DNA of 5,811 bases from positions 1 through 5,811 of the forward strand of contig DTSJ01000032.1 in assembly GCA_012965445.1 (NCBI GenBank). Reading direction: 5' to 3'. Each line of letters opens with the position of its first letter. The first letter of the stretch is position 1. Under the pieces are notes generated by a model. It worked only from the letters and a program-made list of their open reading frames with translations, made no database searches and was not told the origin of the DNA. The position numbers and the translations under genes were made by a program. Shown one piece after another: positions 1 through 5,768 of this stretch. The DNA is from Candidatus Hydrogenedentota bacterium. Lineage in GTDB: Bacteria; Hydrogenedentota; Hydrogenedentia; Hydrogenedentiales; GCA-2746185.

Positions 1-52
1 CCTGTGAACGAACTCGACGCTGGCTTCGTGTCCAGACGCGCAAAAAGAATAA

Positions 53-83
53 GCGACGCTTCGAGTCGGGGTCGAAGCGTCGC
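53..83 (-). terminator. Perfect 12-bp hairpin, probable minus-strand intrinsic terminator
   Basis: The arms at 53-64 and 72-83 are perfectly complementary and GC-rich, with a 7-nt loop (GTCGGGG). On the minus strand the hairpin is followed by a T-rich stretch (TTATTCTTTTTG), the layout of an intrinsic terminator for leftward transcription. On the + strand no T tract follows, only an A-rich stretch before it. No gene reading leftward into it can be seen between here and argC, so it could instead protect the 3' end of an upstream + strand transcript or insulate the arg promoter. The structure is certain; its role is inferred. Confidence 0.55.
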
Positions 84-267
84 CAATCGTATCATGCCCA
101 AGGGAACTATTCAGTGATCCTCAGAACACTGTATCGACTCTACCCCAAAATTTCTTAGAAGTCAAAATATGACGTAATAAATCAAAAATGTCCACATTAT
201 TATGACCCCAACACGGTTTTACGGTACGCATACCTCACCTCATTTATAATCAACTATCAAGGCCTAT
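84..267. other. AT-rich intergenic region upstream of argC, no gene recognised
   Basis: No convincing coding frame was found on either strand here or in bases 1-52. Short open stretches run in from the left edge in two + frames, with stops near 120 and 155, but neither resembles a known protein and both read through the hairpin. The region becomes AT-rich, unlike the C-rich genes that follow. It contains a small palindrome (AATGT-CC-ACATT, 187-198) and an isolated TATAAT at 245-250 with no good -35 at proper spacing. These could be regulatory sites for the arg operon, but no classical ARG box was recognised. Confidence 0.4.
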
Positions 268-297
268 TTGATCGCTTTTAGCCTCCAAATGTATAAT
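268..297 (+). promoter_or_regulatory. Probable sigma70-type promoter of argC
   Basis: TTGATC at 268-273 matches four of six -35 consensus bases, and a perfect TATAAT -10 box lies at 292-297, with an 18-nt spacer. The predicted transcription start is near 304, giving a leader of about 18 nt before the argC ATG. This leader contains the AGGAG ribosome-binding site at 311-315. The promoter overlaps the upstream TTG-initiated extension of the argC frame, which argues against that longer start. Confidence 0.6.
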
Positions 298-321
298 CAC
301 ACCCATTTACAGGAGATTTCA

Positions 322-1335
322 ATGATTCGCGTAGGAATGGTCGGTGCGACAGGATATGGTGGTCGGGAATTGCTCCGCCTGCTAATCAATCACCCTCAAG
401 CCGAATTGGTAGCGGCATCCTCCACTTCCGCCGCTGGTCAGAGCGTCGCCGATGTACTACCCGCCTTTCAGGGCCTGATTTCCGTCATTTTCGACGGTTT
501 CGACCCGAAAGCCCTCGCAGAACAGTGCGATGTAGTATTCATAGGCGTTCCCGGCACACAATCTATGGACACCGCGGCCGCGCTGAGAGCCGCAGGGGTA
601 CGAGTCATCGACATGGGGCCGGATTTCCGATTGCTCGACCTCGAAGAATTCAAGACATACTACAAAACAGACCATACGCAGCCGGATCTGCTCAAAGATC
701 GCGTATACGGCATGGTTCCCCTCTACCGGAACGCACTGAAAAATGCAGACCTCGTAGCGGTCCCGGGGTGCTACCCGCTGAGCGTCATCATTCCACTGAG
801 ACCATTGCTCGAAACCATGAACACCGACATACCCGTAATCGTCGACTCAATTTCCGGTATCTCCGGCGCGGGAAAATCGCTAAATCAGAATTTTCATTTC
901 CCGGAGATGAACGAAAATGTCCGTGCATACGAACTCGGCACGCACCAGCACACGCCCGAAATGGAGCAGGAACTGGACCGCAAAGTCCAGATTCAATTCT
1001 CCCCACACGTCGGCCCCTTCACACGCGGTATCCTGAGTACCATCACCGTGCGCCCGAAAAACGACATCGATATCGATGCGGTATACAGCGTATACAACGA
1101 CGAACCCTACGTTCGGGTATTAGGCAAAGATAACATTCCCGATCTCAATCAGGTCCATGGCACAAACTTCTGCGACTTCGGATGGGTAAAAGATGAGCGT
1201 ACAGGCAACCTCATAATCGTAAGTGCTATCGACAACCTCGTCGGCGGTACGGCCGGCATGGCGATACAGTGCATGAACCTCATGTTCGATCTCGACGAGA
1301 CTACCGGGCTCAGGCTCGGAGGGATGTCAATATGA
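322..1335 (+). CDS. argC: N-acetyl-gamma-glutamyl-phosphate reductase
   Basis: ArgC catalyses the NADPH-dependent reduction of N-acetylglutamyl-5-phosphate to N-acetylglutamate semialdehyde, the third step of cytosolic arginine synthesis. The 337-residue product has the usual length of the short bacterial form. The nucleotide-binding motif GATGYGG is at residues 8-14. The catalytic cysteine is Cys150 in VPGCYP, and the conserved histidine is His229 in SPHVGPFTRGI. The C-terminal part holds the family signature SAIDNLVGGTAGMA. The ATG at 322 is chosen because AGGAG lies 6 nt upstream and the protein then begins MIRVGMVGATGY, as in family members. A TTG at 268 would add 18 unconserved residues and overlap the promoter. 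The stop overlaps the argJ start in an ATGA, implying translational coupling. Confidence 0.96.
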   Translation: MIRVGMVGATGYGGRELLRLLINHPQAELVAASSTSAAGQSVADVLPAFQGLISVIFDGFDPKALAEQCDVVFIGVPGTQSMDTAAALRAAGVRVIDMGPDFRLLDLEEFKTYYKTDHTQPDLLKDRVYGMVPLYRNALKNADLVAVPGCYPLSVIIPLRPLLETMNTDIPVIVDSISGISGAGKSLNQNFHFPEMNENVRAYELGTHQHTPEMEQELDRKVQIQFSPHVGPFTRGILSTITVRPKNDIDIDAVYSVYNDEPYVRVLGKDNIPDLNQVHGTNFCDFGWVKDERTGNLIIVSAIDNLVGGTAGMAIQCMNLMFDLDETTGLRLGGMSI

Positions 1336-2537
1336 CCTCTATCGAAGGCGGCGTAACTGCACCGACAGGATTCAGAGCATCAGGCGCGCACGCGGGTATC
1401 AAAAAGGATCCGGAGAAACTGGACTGTGCTCTAATCATGAGCTCAGCAGAATGCAGCGTCGCGGGTGTCTTCACACAGAATCTGATGAAATCTCCTCCCG
1501 TGTTCTGGAACATCGATGTATGCGCTCGCGGTTCGGCACAAGCCATATTCATAAACAGCGGAAACGCGAACGCCGCAACTGGGCAGCGCGGACACGACGA
1601 CGTCAAAGCCATGGCCGGATTCGTCGCAAACGGCGCGCCCTTCAGTTTCGAAGAAGTTTGTATTTGTAGCACAGGCGTCATCGGCGTACCTCTTCCAATG
1701 CGGAATATAGAAAACGGAATCGACGACTGCATAGACTCCCTCTCAGATCATGGAAGCCCCTACGCCGCCCAGGCAATTATGACCACCGACACCGTCCAGA
1801 AAGAGCGGGCTATCGAAATCGAAATCGCAGGAAAACCCGTTCGCCTCGGTGCAATCGCAAAAGGATCAGGCATGATCTCCCCTAAGATGGCCACAATGAT
1901 CTGTATTCTCACCACAGACGCAGCCATTCCCTCCAACCTCCTCGACGAACTCCTGAAAGCATCCGTCGAAGTCTCATTCAACCAGATCGGTATCGACAAC
2001 GACATGAGTACAAGCGATACCGTACTCGTCTTCGCCAACAGAAAAAGCCCTGCGCCCGAAATCCAGAAGGATTCGCCGGAGTCGGAAACATTCGCGACAG
2101 CACTGACCGCCCTGTGTCAGGACATGGCAAAAGACCTCGTCAAAGATGGCGAAGGCGCCACGAAATTTATCGAAATTACCGTCAAAGGCACCAAGAACAA
2201 CCAGGATGCAAAAATCGTCTCCCGCGCTATCGGAAATTCTCAGCTCTGCAAAACCGCATTCTTCGGACAAGACCCGAACTGGGGACGGTTTGCATGCGCA
2301 GCAGGATATGCCGGGGTCGACTTCGAACCCGCAGATCTGACCATCGCGGTAAACGATGTCGTTCTGTGCGAGAAAGGCGAGGTCGCACAATACCGCGAAG
2401 AGGACGCAGCAGCAGTTATGCACCTGCCCGAGTTTGTGCTCCACGTTTCCATCGGACGAGGAGACGGATCAGCCGTCTACTGGACATCCGATCTAAGCCA
2501 TGATTATGTTAGTATTAACGCCGATTACCGCTCCTAG
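1332..2537 (+). CDS. argJ: Glutamate N-acetyltransferase (ornithine acetyltransferase) ArgJ
   Basis: ArgJ transfers the acetyl group from N-acetylornithine to glutamate, making the cyclic arginine pathway; some members also use acetyl-CoA. The 401-residue precursor is of normal length. Family members cleave themselves into alpha and beta chains at an Ala-Thr bond, with the new N-terminal Thr as nucleophile. The motif here is KGSGMISPKMATM, placing that residue at Thr188. The substitution of Lys185 for the more usual Asn before MATM is mild. Other conserved blocks are INSGNANAATG (75-84), STGVIGVP (113-120), DGEGATKF (272-279), DPNWGR (314-319) and the C-terminal SINADYRS. The ATG at 1332 has GGAGGG 8 nt upstream and overlaps the argC stop. 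Whether it is mono- or bifunctional cannot be told from sequence; argB next door fits either. Confidence 0.96.
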   Translation: MTSIEGGVTAPTGFRASGAHAGIKKDPEKLDCALIMSSAECSVAGVFTQNLMKSPPVFWNIDVCARGSAQAIFINSGNANAATGQRGHDDVKAMAGFVANGAPFSFEEVCICSTGVIGVPLPMRNIENGIDDCIDSLSDHGSPYAAQAIMTTDTVQKERAIEIEIAGKPVRLGAIAKGSGMISPKMATMICILTTDAAIPSNLLDELLKASVEVSFNQIGIDNDMSTSDTVLVFANRKSPAPEIQKDSPESETFATALTALCQDMAKDLVKDGEGATKFIEITVKGTKNNQDAKIVSRAIGNSQLCKTAFFGQDPNWGRFACAAGYAGVDFEPADLTIAVNDVVLCEKGEVAQYREEDAAAVMHLPEFVLHVSIGRGDGSAVYWTSDLSHDYVSINADYRS

Positions 2538-2551
2538 GAAAAATCCGCCAC

Positions 2552-3415
2552 ATGCAGAAATACATCGACAAAGCTACAGTACTCGTCGAAGCACTCCCCT
2601 ACATTCGCGAATTCGAAGGAAAAACCATCGTCATTAAATACGGCGGAAGCGCCATGGACGATCCAGCGATTCGCCGCCTCACCGCAGAAGACGTCGTACT
2701 CATGAAATACGTTGGCATGAACCCCGTCGTCGTTCACGGAGGCGGTCCCCACATCACCAAAACACTGGATCGTATGAACATCGAGTCCTCATTCCACGGC
2801 GGACTGCGCGTCACGAGCAATGAAGCCGTCGAGGTCGCCGAAATGGTCCTCGCCGGTTCCGTAAACAAAGACATTGTCACACTTATCAATCAGGCTGGCG
2901 GAAAAGCAGTCGGACTCTCCGGCAAAGACGCAAGCCTCCTCCACGCCACAAAAATCGAGATGGACGATGGTGTCGATATCGGTCAGGTCGGTAAAATAGG
3001 AAAGGTCGACGCCCGTATCATCAACGTACTCTGCGATGCCGGAATGATCCCCGTCGTCGCTCCAATCGCTACAGACAAAGAAGGACGCACCTGGAACATA
3101 AACGCAGACACAGCCGCTGGCGAGATCGCCGTCGCACTCCTTGCCGAAAAACTCGTATTCCTCACCGATACGCCCGGTCTGCTGCGCGATATGAACGACC
3201 CCGAAACCTTGATTCACCAGGTCCGATTCGATGATGTCCAGGAACTGACCGATAAAGGCATCATTGCAGGAGGTATGATTCCAAAAATCGAAGCCTGCCA
3301 TAAAGCACTTGATAATGGCGTACACAAAACACATATAATCGATGGGCGCGTACCCCATGCACTCCTCATCGAAATCTTCACACAGGCGGGCATGGGAACA
3401 CTCGTAACACAATAG
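2552..3415 (+). CDS. argB: Acetylglutamate kinase
   Basis: ArgB phosphorylates N-acetylglutamate with ATP, making the substrate of ArgC. The 287-residue protein shows the amino-acid kinase fold. Lys29 lies in IKYGGSAM, HGGGPHI at 62-68 is the glycine-rich loop, Arg86 is in GGLRVT, and SGKDASL is at 123-129. Asn182 and Asp186 lie in NINADTAAG, and Lys245 in GGMIPKIEA. It is longer than the roughly 258-residue E. coli enzyme. It carries an N-terminal helix of about 20 residues (MQKYIDKATVLVEALPYIRE) and a C-terminal GRVPHALLIEIFT block, features of hexameric, arginine-inhibited kinases. End-product inhibition by arginine is therefore likely (inference). It starts 14 nt after argJ, with AGGAA overlapping the argJ stop serving as ribosome-binding site. 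Confidence 0.96.
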   Translation: MQKYIDKATVLVEALPYIREFEGKTIVIKYGGSAMDDPAIRRLTAEDVVLMKYVGMNPVVVHGGGPHITKTLDRMNIESSFHGGLRVTSNEAVEVAEMVLAGSVNKDIVTLINQAGGKAVGLSGKDASLLHATKIEMDDGVDIGQVGKIGKVDARIINVLCDAGMIPVVAPIATDKEGRTWNINADTAAGEIAVALLAEKLVFLTDTPGLLRDMNDPETLIHQVRFDDVQELTDKGIIAGGMIPKIEACHKALDNGVHKTHIIDGRVPHALLIEIFTQAGMGTLVTQ

Positions 3416-3484
3416 GAACCAGCACGCACGGTAGGGTATACACCGTGTAGCAAGAACGAACCAAGAACAAAGGGGGATACACTA
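3416..3484 (+). promoter_or_regulatory. argB-exbB spacer with exbB ribosome-binding site
   Basis: This 69-nt gap separates the arg genes from the TonB-type genes. It ends with a strong Shine-Dalgarno run, AGGGGGA at 3471-3477, 8 nt before a GTG, which fixes the exbB start although no ATG is present. A weak imperfect hairpin (CACGGT 3427-3432 with ACCGTG 3442-3447) has no T tract and is not a convincing terminator. No clear -35/-10 pair is visible, so read-through from the arg operon is possible but unproven. Confidence 0.6.
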
Positions 3485-4135
3485 GTGCCGCAGCCAATCC
3501 TGGATGCCTACGAGGTCATTTTTACCGGCGGTATCATCATGCTGCCCATCATGGCCTGCTCAGTCGTAGCGCTCGCCATCACAATCGAACGCTTCTTCAC
3601 ACTCCGACGCGCAACAATCGATACACGAGAACTCATGGACACAATGCGAACCGTACTCCATCAGAACCGCACACAAGAAGCCATCGACATCTGCCACGAA
3701 GCCGACGTGCCCGTCGCCAGAATAATGAAAGCGGGAATTCTAAAACACAACCGCAGCAAAGAAGATATCCGCGAAGCCATTGAAGATGCCGGACACCTCG
3801 AAATTCCCCGACTCGAACGATATCTCCCCGCCCTTGCAACCTGCGCAAATATCGCTCCCTTACTCGGTCTCCTCGGCACCGTCGCCGGAATGATCAAAGC
3901 TTTCGCCCAAATCAAAAATAAACAAGGCCTCGTAAACCCAAGCGACCTCGCCGAAGGAATTTCGAACGCACTCGTTACCACCGCGGCCGGCCTGACCGTA
4001 GCCATACCCACACTCGTCGTCTACAACTATTTCGTCACCCGCGTCGACAACATGGTGCTCGAAATGGAAATCAGTTCCTCCGAACTCGTCGAACTCCTGA
4101 CAAAAGAAGAACAGGCCGCACAAAGACAATCATGA
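3485..4135 (+). CDS. exbB: ExbB/TolQ-family proton channel protein
   Basis: This is the inner-membrane stator subunit that, with ExbD, couples proton flow to TonB (or TolA) movement. The 216-residue protein has the family layout: a first membrane helix at about 11-35, a cytoplasmic domain, then helices at about 114-140 and 158-184. The signatures LGLLGTVAGMIKAF (127-140) and GISNALVTTAAGLTVAIP (158-175) identify MotA/TolQ/ExbB. Thr132 and Thr166 appear to match the channel threonines Thr148 and Thr181 of E. coli ExbB. The position of E. coli Glu176 seems to be Asn161 here (alignment by eye). The start is a GTG supported by a strong AGGGGGA 8 nt upstream. The last codon overlaps the exbD ATG in an ATGA. 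A TolQ role cannot be excluded from this protein alone, but the TonB-like third gene favours ExbB. Confidence 0.92.
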   Translation: MPQPILDAYEVIFTGGIIMLPIMACSVVALAITIERFFTLRRATIDTRELMDTMRTVLHQNRTQEAIDICHEADVPVARIMKAGILKHNRSKEDIREAIEDAGHLEIPRLERYLPALATCANIAPLLGLLGTVAGMIKAFAQIKNKQGLVNPSDLAEGISNALVTTAAGLTVAIPTLVVYNYFVTRVDNMVLEMEISSSELVELLTKEEQAAQRQS

Positions 4136-4566
4136 AATTCAAAAAAGAAACAGCCCACCGCCAGCAACCCACGCTCGACCTCACACCAATGATCGACGTC
4201 GTCTTTCAGCTGCTCATATTCTTCATGCTCTCCGCAACCTTCGTAGTCCAAAGCTCCGTGCAAATCGAGATGCCCCAGGCAAAAGGAGCCACGAACCTGG
4301 AGAAGAAAGAACTCTCCATCACCCTCGCCTACGGCACCAACGGCCCCGAAGGCAAAGGAAAAATATACATCGACGAAACCCCCGTCGAATCCCTCGAAGA
4401 ATTTACCCAAATCGTCCAACAGAGGGTAGCAGACAGCCCCGATATCCTCGTACTCATTCGCCCCGATTCCAGATCCGAAACAGGACGCCTCGTCCAGGTA
4501 CTCGGAATTCTAAACAGCCTCGGAATCACGAAATCATCCATTGCTGCAGAACCAGCGGACGAATGA
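4132..4566 (+). CDS. exbD: ExbD/TolR-family biopolymer transport protein
   Basis: This is the partner of ExbB in the proton-driven motor complex. The 144-residue length is close to that of E. coli ExbD. A short basic cytoplasmic N-terminus (KFKKETAHRQQ) leads to the family motif LDLTPMIDVVFQLLIFFML. It contains the single membrane helix (about 20-40) with Asp22, the residue that should be protonated and deprotonated during energy transfer. The remainder is a periplasmic domain ending in VQVLGILNSLGITKSSIA, typical of ExbD/TolR C-terminal folds. Its start overlaps the exbB stop and its stop overlaps the ATG of the TonB-like gene, both as ATGA, so the three products are probably made in coupled amounts. 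Confidence 0.93.
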   Translation: MKFKKETAHRQQPTLDLTPMIDVVFQLLIFFMLSATFVVQSSVQIEMPQAKGATNLEKKELSITLAYGTNGPEGKGKIYIDETPVESLEEFTQIVQQRVADSPDILVLIRPDSRSETGRLVQVLGILNSLGITKSSIAAEPADE

Positions 4567-5312
4567 TCATGAACTCGGCTGGGTCACGCGACCACGTGAT
4601 ACTCGTTTCCCTCACCATCTCTTTTTTTTTTCACCTCTCCATGGTCACCTTGTTTCGCATCGTCATCTACTTCCCCCAGGAAAAAATAGAGTACTACGAC
4701 CTAAGCATAATCCAGGCAAGCCCCCGCTCAGCATTCGCACAGACCCTACAAAAATCGCTAGACGTACCTTCAGCCCAGGACGCAGAACAACGCCTCTCCC
4801 AATCATCACCATCCTATGATCGATGGGCCAATTTACCGCCAGTAAATCTACCAACCCTCCAGTTCTCCGAATTCGACCTCATCCGTCTAAGCCAAACCGG
4901 ACTCAACACCCGATCCCGATACCAGGATCTCTTCGAACACGAAGCCGACGACCTATGGGCGCGATTCGGGAAAAAACTGTCCCTCGTAGGAGATATCCTG
5001 GACCGATCAGGCCAAGACGATCCGATCGAGGTCGACAAACCAATGCGAATTCTCGCCGGACATCCAGCGCCCGGATTCGAAGCCCTTCTGGAATGGATGA
5101 GCACACCCTACGACCGGCAGCCGCTCATCGTCCAAAAAATTCAAGCCCTCTGGGGAGCAAATACATCCCTCCTGCCCGAACCCATCATTCTGATTTTCCG
5201 CTTTACTACTATACACTCTTTTGATGGGGTCTATTCAACTAAATTTACCTGCGTTTTCGGGGTCCGCGTTTTCCTCCGCGGCGTTTTCGTTTTGACGAGC
5301 CGCGAATGTTAG
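4563..5312 (+). CDS. TonB-like energy transducer, 5' part; true frame interrupted at 5201
   Basis: The frame encodes 249 residues as it stands, but only the first 213 (to base 5201) look genuine. The N-terminus has one membrane helix (about 12-37) containing Ser20-x3-His24, the SxxxH motif of the TonB transmembrane segment. A periplasmic stretch of about 160 residues follows that lacks the usual Pro-Lys/Pro-Glu linker. The strand beginning LLPEPIILIFR then opens a TonB C-terminal domain. After 5201 the frame enters an inverted segment, and the last 36 residues up to 5312 are unrelated and probably meaningless. The missing 57 residues are encoded on the minus strand at 5768-5595, giving a 270-residue protein. 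The ATG at 4563 overlaps the exbD stop; an ATG at 4569 is an alternative start. A T10 run at 4622-4631 encodes the FFF inside the SxxxH motif. Confidence 0.8.
   Translation: MIMNSAGSRDHVILVSLTISFFFHLSMVTLFRIVIYFPQEKIEYYDLSIIQASPRSAFAQTLQKSLDVPSAQDAEQRLSQSSPSYDRWANLPPVNLPTLQFSEFDLIRLSQTGLNTRSRYQDLFEHEADDLWARFGKKLSLVGDILDRSGQDDPIEVDKPMRILAGHPAPGFEALLEWMSTPYDRQPLIVQKIQALWGANTSLLPEPIILIFRFTTIHSFDGVYSTKFTCVFGVRVFLRGVFVLTSREC
5159..5201 (+). repeat. Left arm of a perfect 43-bp inverted repeat
   Basis: These bases are exactly the reverse complement of 5769-5811. The match stops at 5201/5202 on the inner side and runs to the last base of the window on the other, so its outer extent is unknown. The arm lies inside TonB-like coding sequence (residues NTSLLPEPIILIFR). 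The native location of this sequence is inside the TonB gene, so the second copy is the suspicious one. Confidence 0.98.
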
Positions 5313-5768
5313 ACGGAGTTTCCGAGGTGTGGGTTTTGGGTAATTGCGGGAGATTTTTGGGTCCGGCTTCGTCTGCAGCGGAATTGTAGCTAAGACAACG
5401 TGGGCATTGGGAAATAGGTCTTGCGCTTTCGTCGAGGTAGGTGCATGCGCAGAAGGTGCATCTCCAGAGGAACTGCTTTCCGAGGTACTGCTGTGGTCTT
5501 CTGACGGAGAGTTCGGTATAGATCCAAATTACGGCTCCGAGCATGGCGAGGAGGAGGCTGTAGATGGCGAGGGCGGTTGTTAGTTGGATTTCGATCATGG
5601 GCGGGTGTTTTCTGCCTGGATAATGAGGGTTCCGTGCTGGAAGGGGGTGCCGTCGCCGAGCAGGGGTTCGAATCGGTATTTGAATATCGCTTGTGCGCTG
5701 CTGTCGACAATGCCATGTTTGTCTTCTATGGGCATTTGGACGAAGGTTACGCGGCCATCGCGATTGAC
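5202..5768. other. Inverted 567-bp segment between the repeat arms
   Basis: From 5202 the base composition of the + strand flips from C/A-rich to G/T-rich, while its minus strand looks like the preceding genes. On the minus strand the segment holds the end of the TonB-like gene and a complete small gene, both continuing the operon. Turning the segment round at the repeats restores one uninterrupted TonB reading frame and a fourth ATGA-coupled gene. The segment is therefore backwards relative to its native order, either by assembly or amplification fold-back or by real DNA inversion. Bases 5202-5244 lie beyond the stop of the last gene and show no recognisable feature. Confidence 0.88.
5245..5598 (-). 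CDS. Small membrane-anchored zinc-ribbon protein, function unknown
   Basis: This 117-residue protein is not a recognised named family. It begins with a membrane helix (about residues 6-29, TTALAIYSLLLAMLGAVIWIY). A four-cysteine zinc ribbon follows: Cys47-x2-Cys50 and Cys65-x2-Cys68, with an extra Cys52. A low-complexity linker then leads to a strongly basic tail (103-117, KRKRRGGKRGPRKRR). The basic, presumably cytoplasmic tail suggests contact with nucleic acid, acidic lipid or a ribosome, but this is only inference. The ATG at 5598 overlaps the stop of the TonB-like frame (TGA 5597-5595) as ATGA, matching the other junctions of the operon, so it is natively the fourth gene after exbB, exbD and tonB. 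The coupled start and the coherent domain order make it a real gene. Confidence 0.8.
   Translation of the reverse strand: MIEIQLTTALAIYSLLLAMLGAVIWIYTELSVRRPQQYLGKQFLWRCTFCACTYLDESARPISQCPRCLSYNSAADEAGPKNLPQLPKTHTSETPSNIRGSSKRKRRGGKRGPRKRR

Noticed and set aside
15..82. Possible attenuator: CGACGC at 15-20 could compete with the hairpin arm for pairing at 77-82
   Set aside because: Only six or seven base pairs, no leader peptide with Arg codons and no + strand T tract; chance is sufficient.
268..321. TTG start giving argC 18 extra residues
   Set aside because: The extension is not conserved in character, overlaps the -35/-10 elements, and has no ribosome-binding site comparable to AGGAG before 322.
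525..1133. Arg-rich + strand frame of 202 codons inside argC
   Set aside because: It is an out-of-frame shadow of argC, with a composition typical of shifted C-rich codons.
2789..3412. Long minus-strand open frame (207 codons) opposite argB
   Set aside because: It is the mirror of the strongly biased argB codons; the protein is Cys/Asp-rich with no recognisable domain.
3427..3447. Small inverted repeat between argB and exbB as a terminator
   Set aside because: The stem is only six base pairs, with no following T run.
5202..5312. The + strand continuation of the TonB-like frame as a genuine C-terminus
   Set aside because: It lies in the inverted segment, antisense to the zinc-ribbon gene, has no TonB-like features, and an alternative in-phase continuation with a proper TonB domain exists.
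5344..5583. Open + strand frame of 79 codons
   Set aside because: It is antisense to the membrane zinc-ribbon gene, whose domains and coupled start are convincing.
5665..5674. GGTTCGAATC, resembling a tRNA T-loop
   Set aside because: No acceptor stem, anticodon arm or matching D arm surrounds it; it is explained as antisense of the TonB RFEP codons.
5390..5716. Minus-strand frame of 108 codons overlapping the TonB end and the zinc-ribbon gene
   Set aside because: It is a different phase of the same strand, low in complexity, and conflicts with two better-supported genes.
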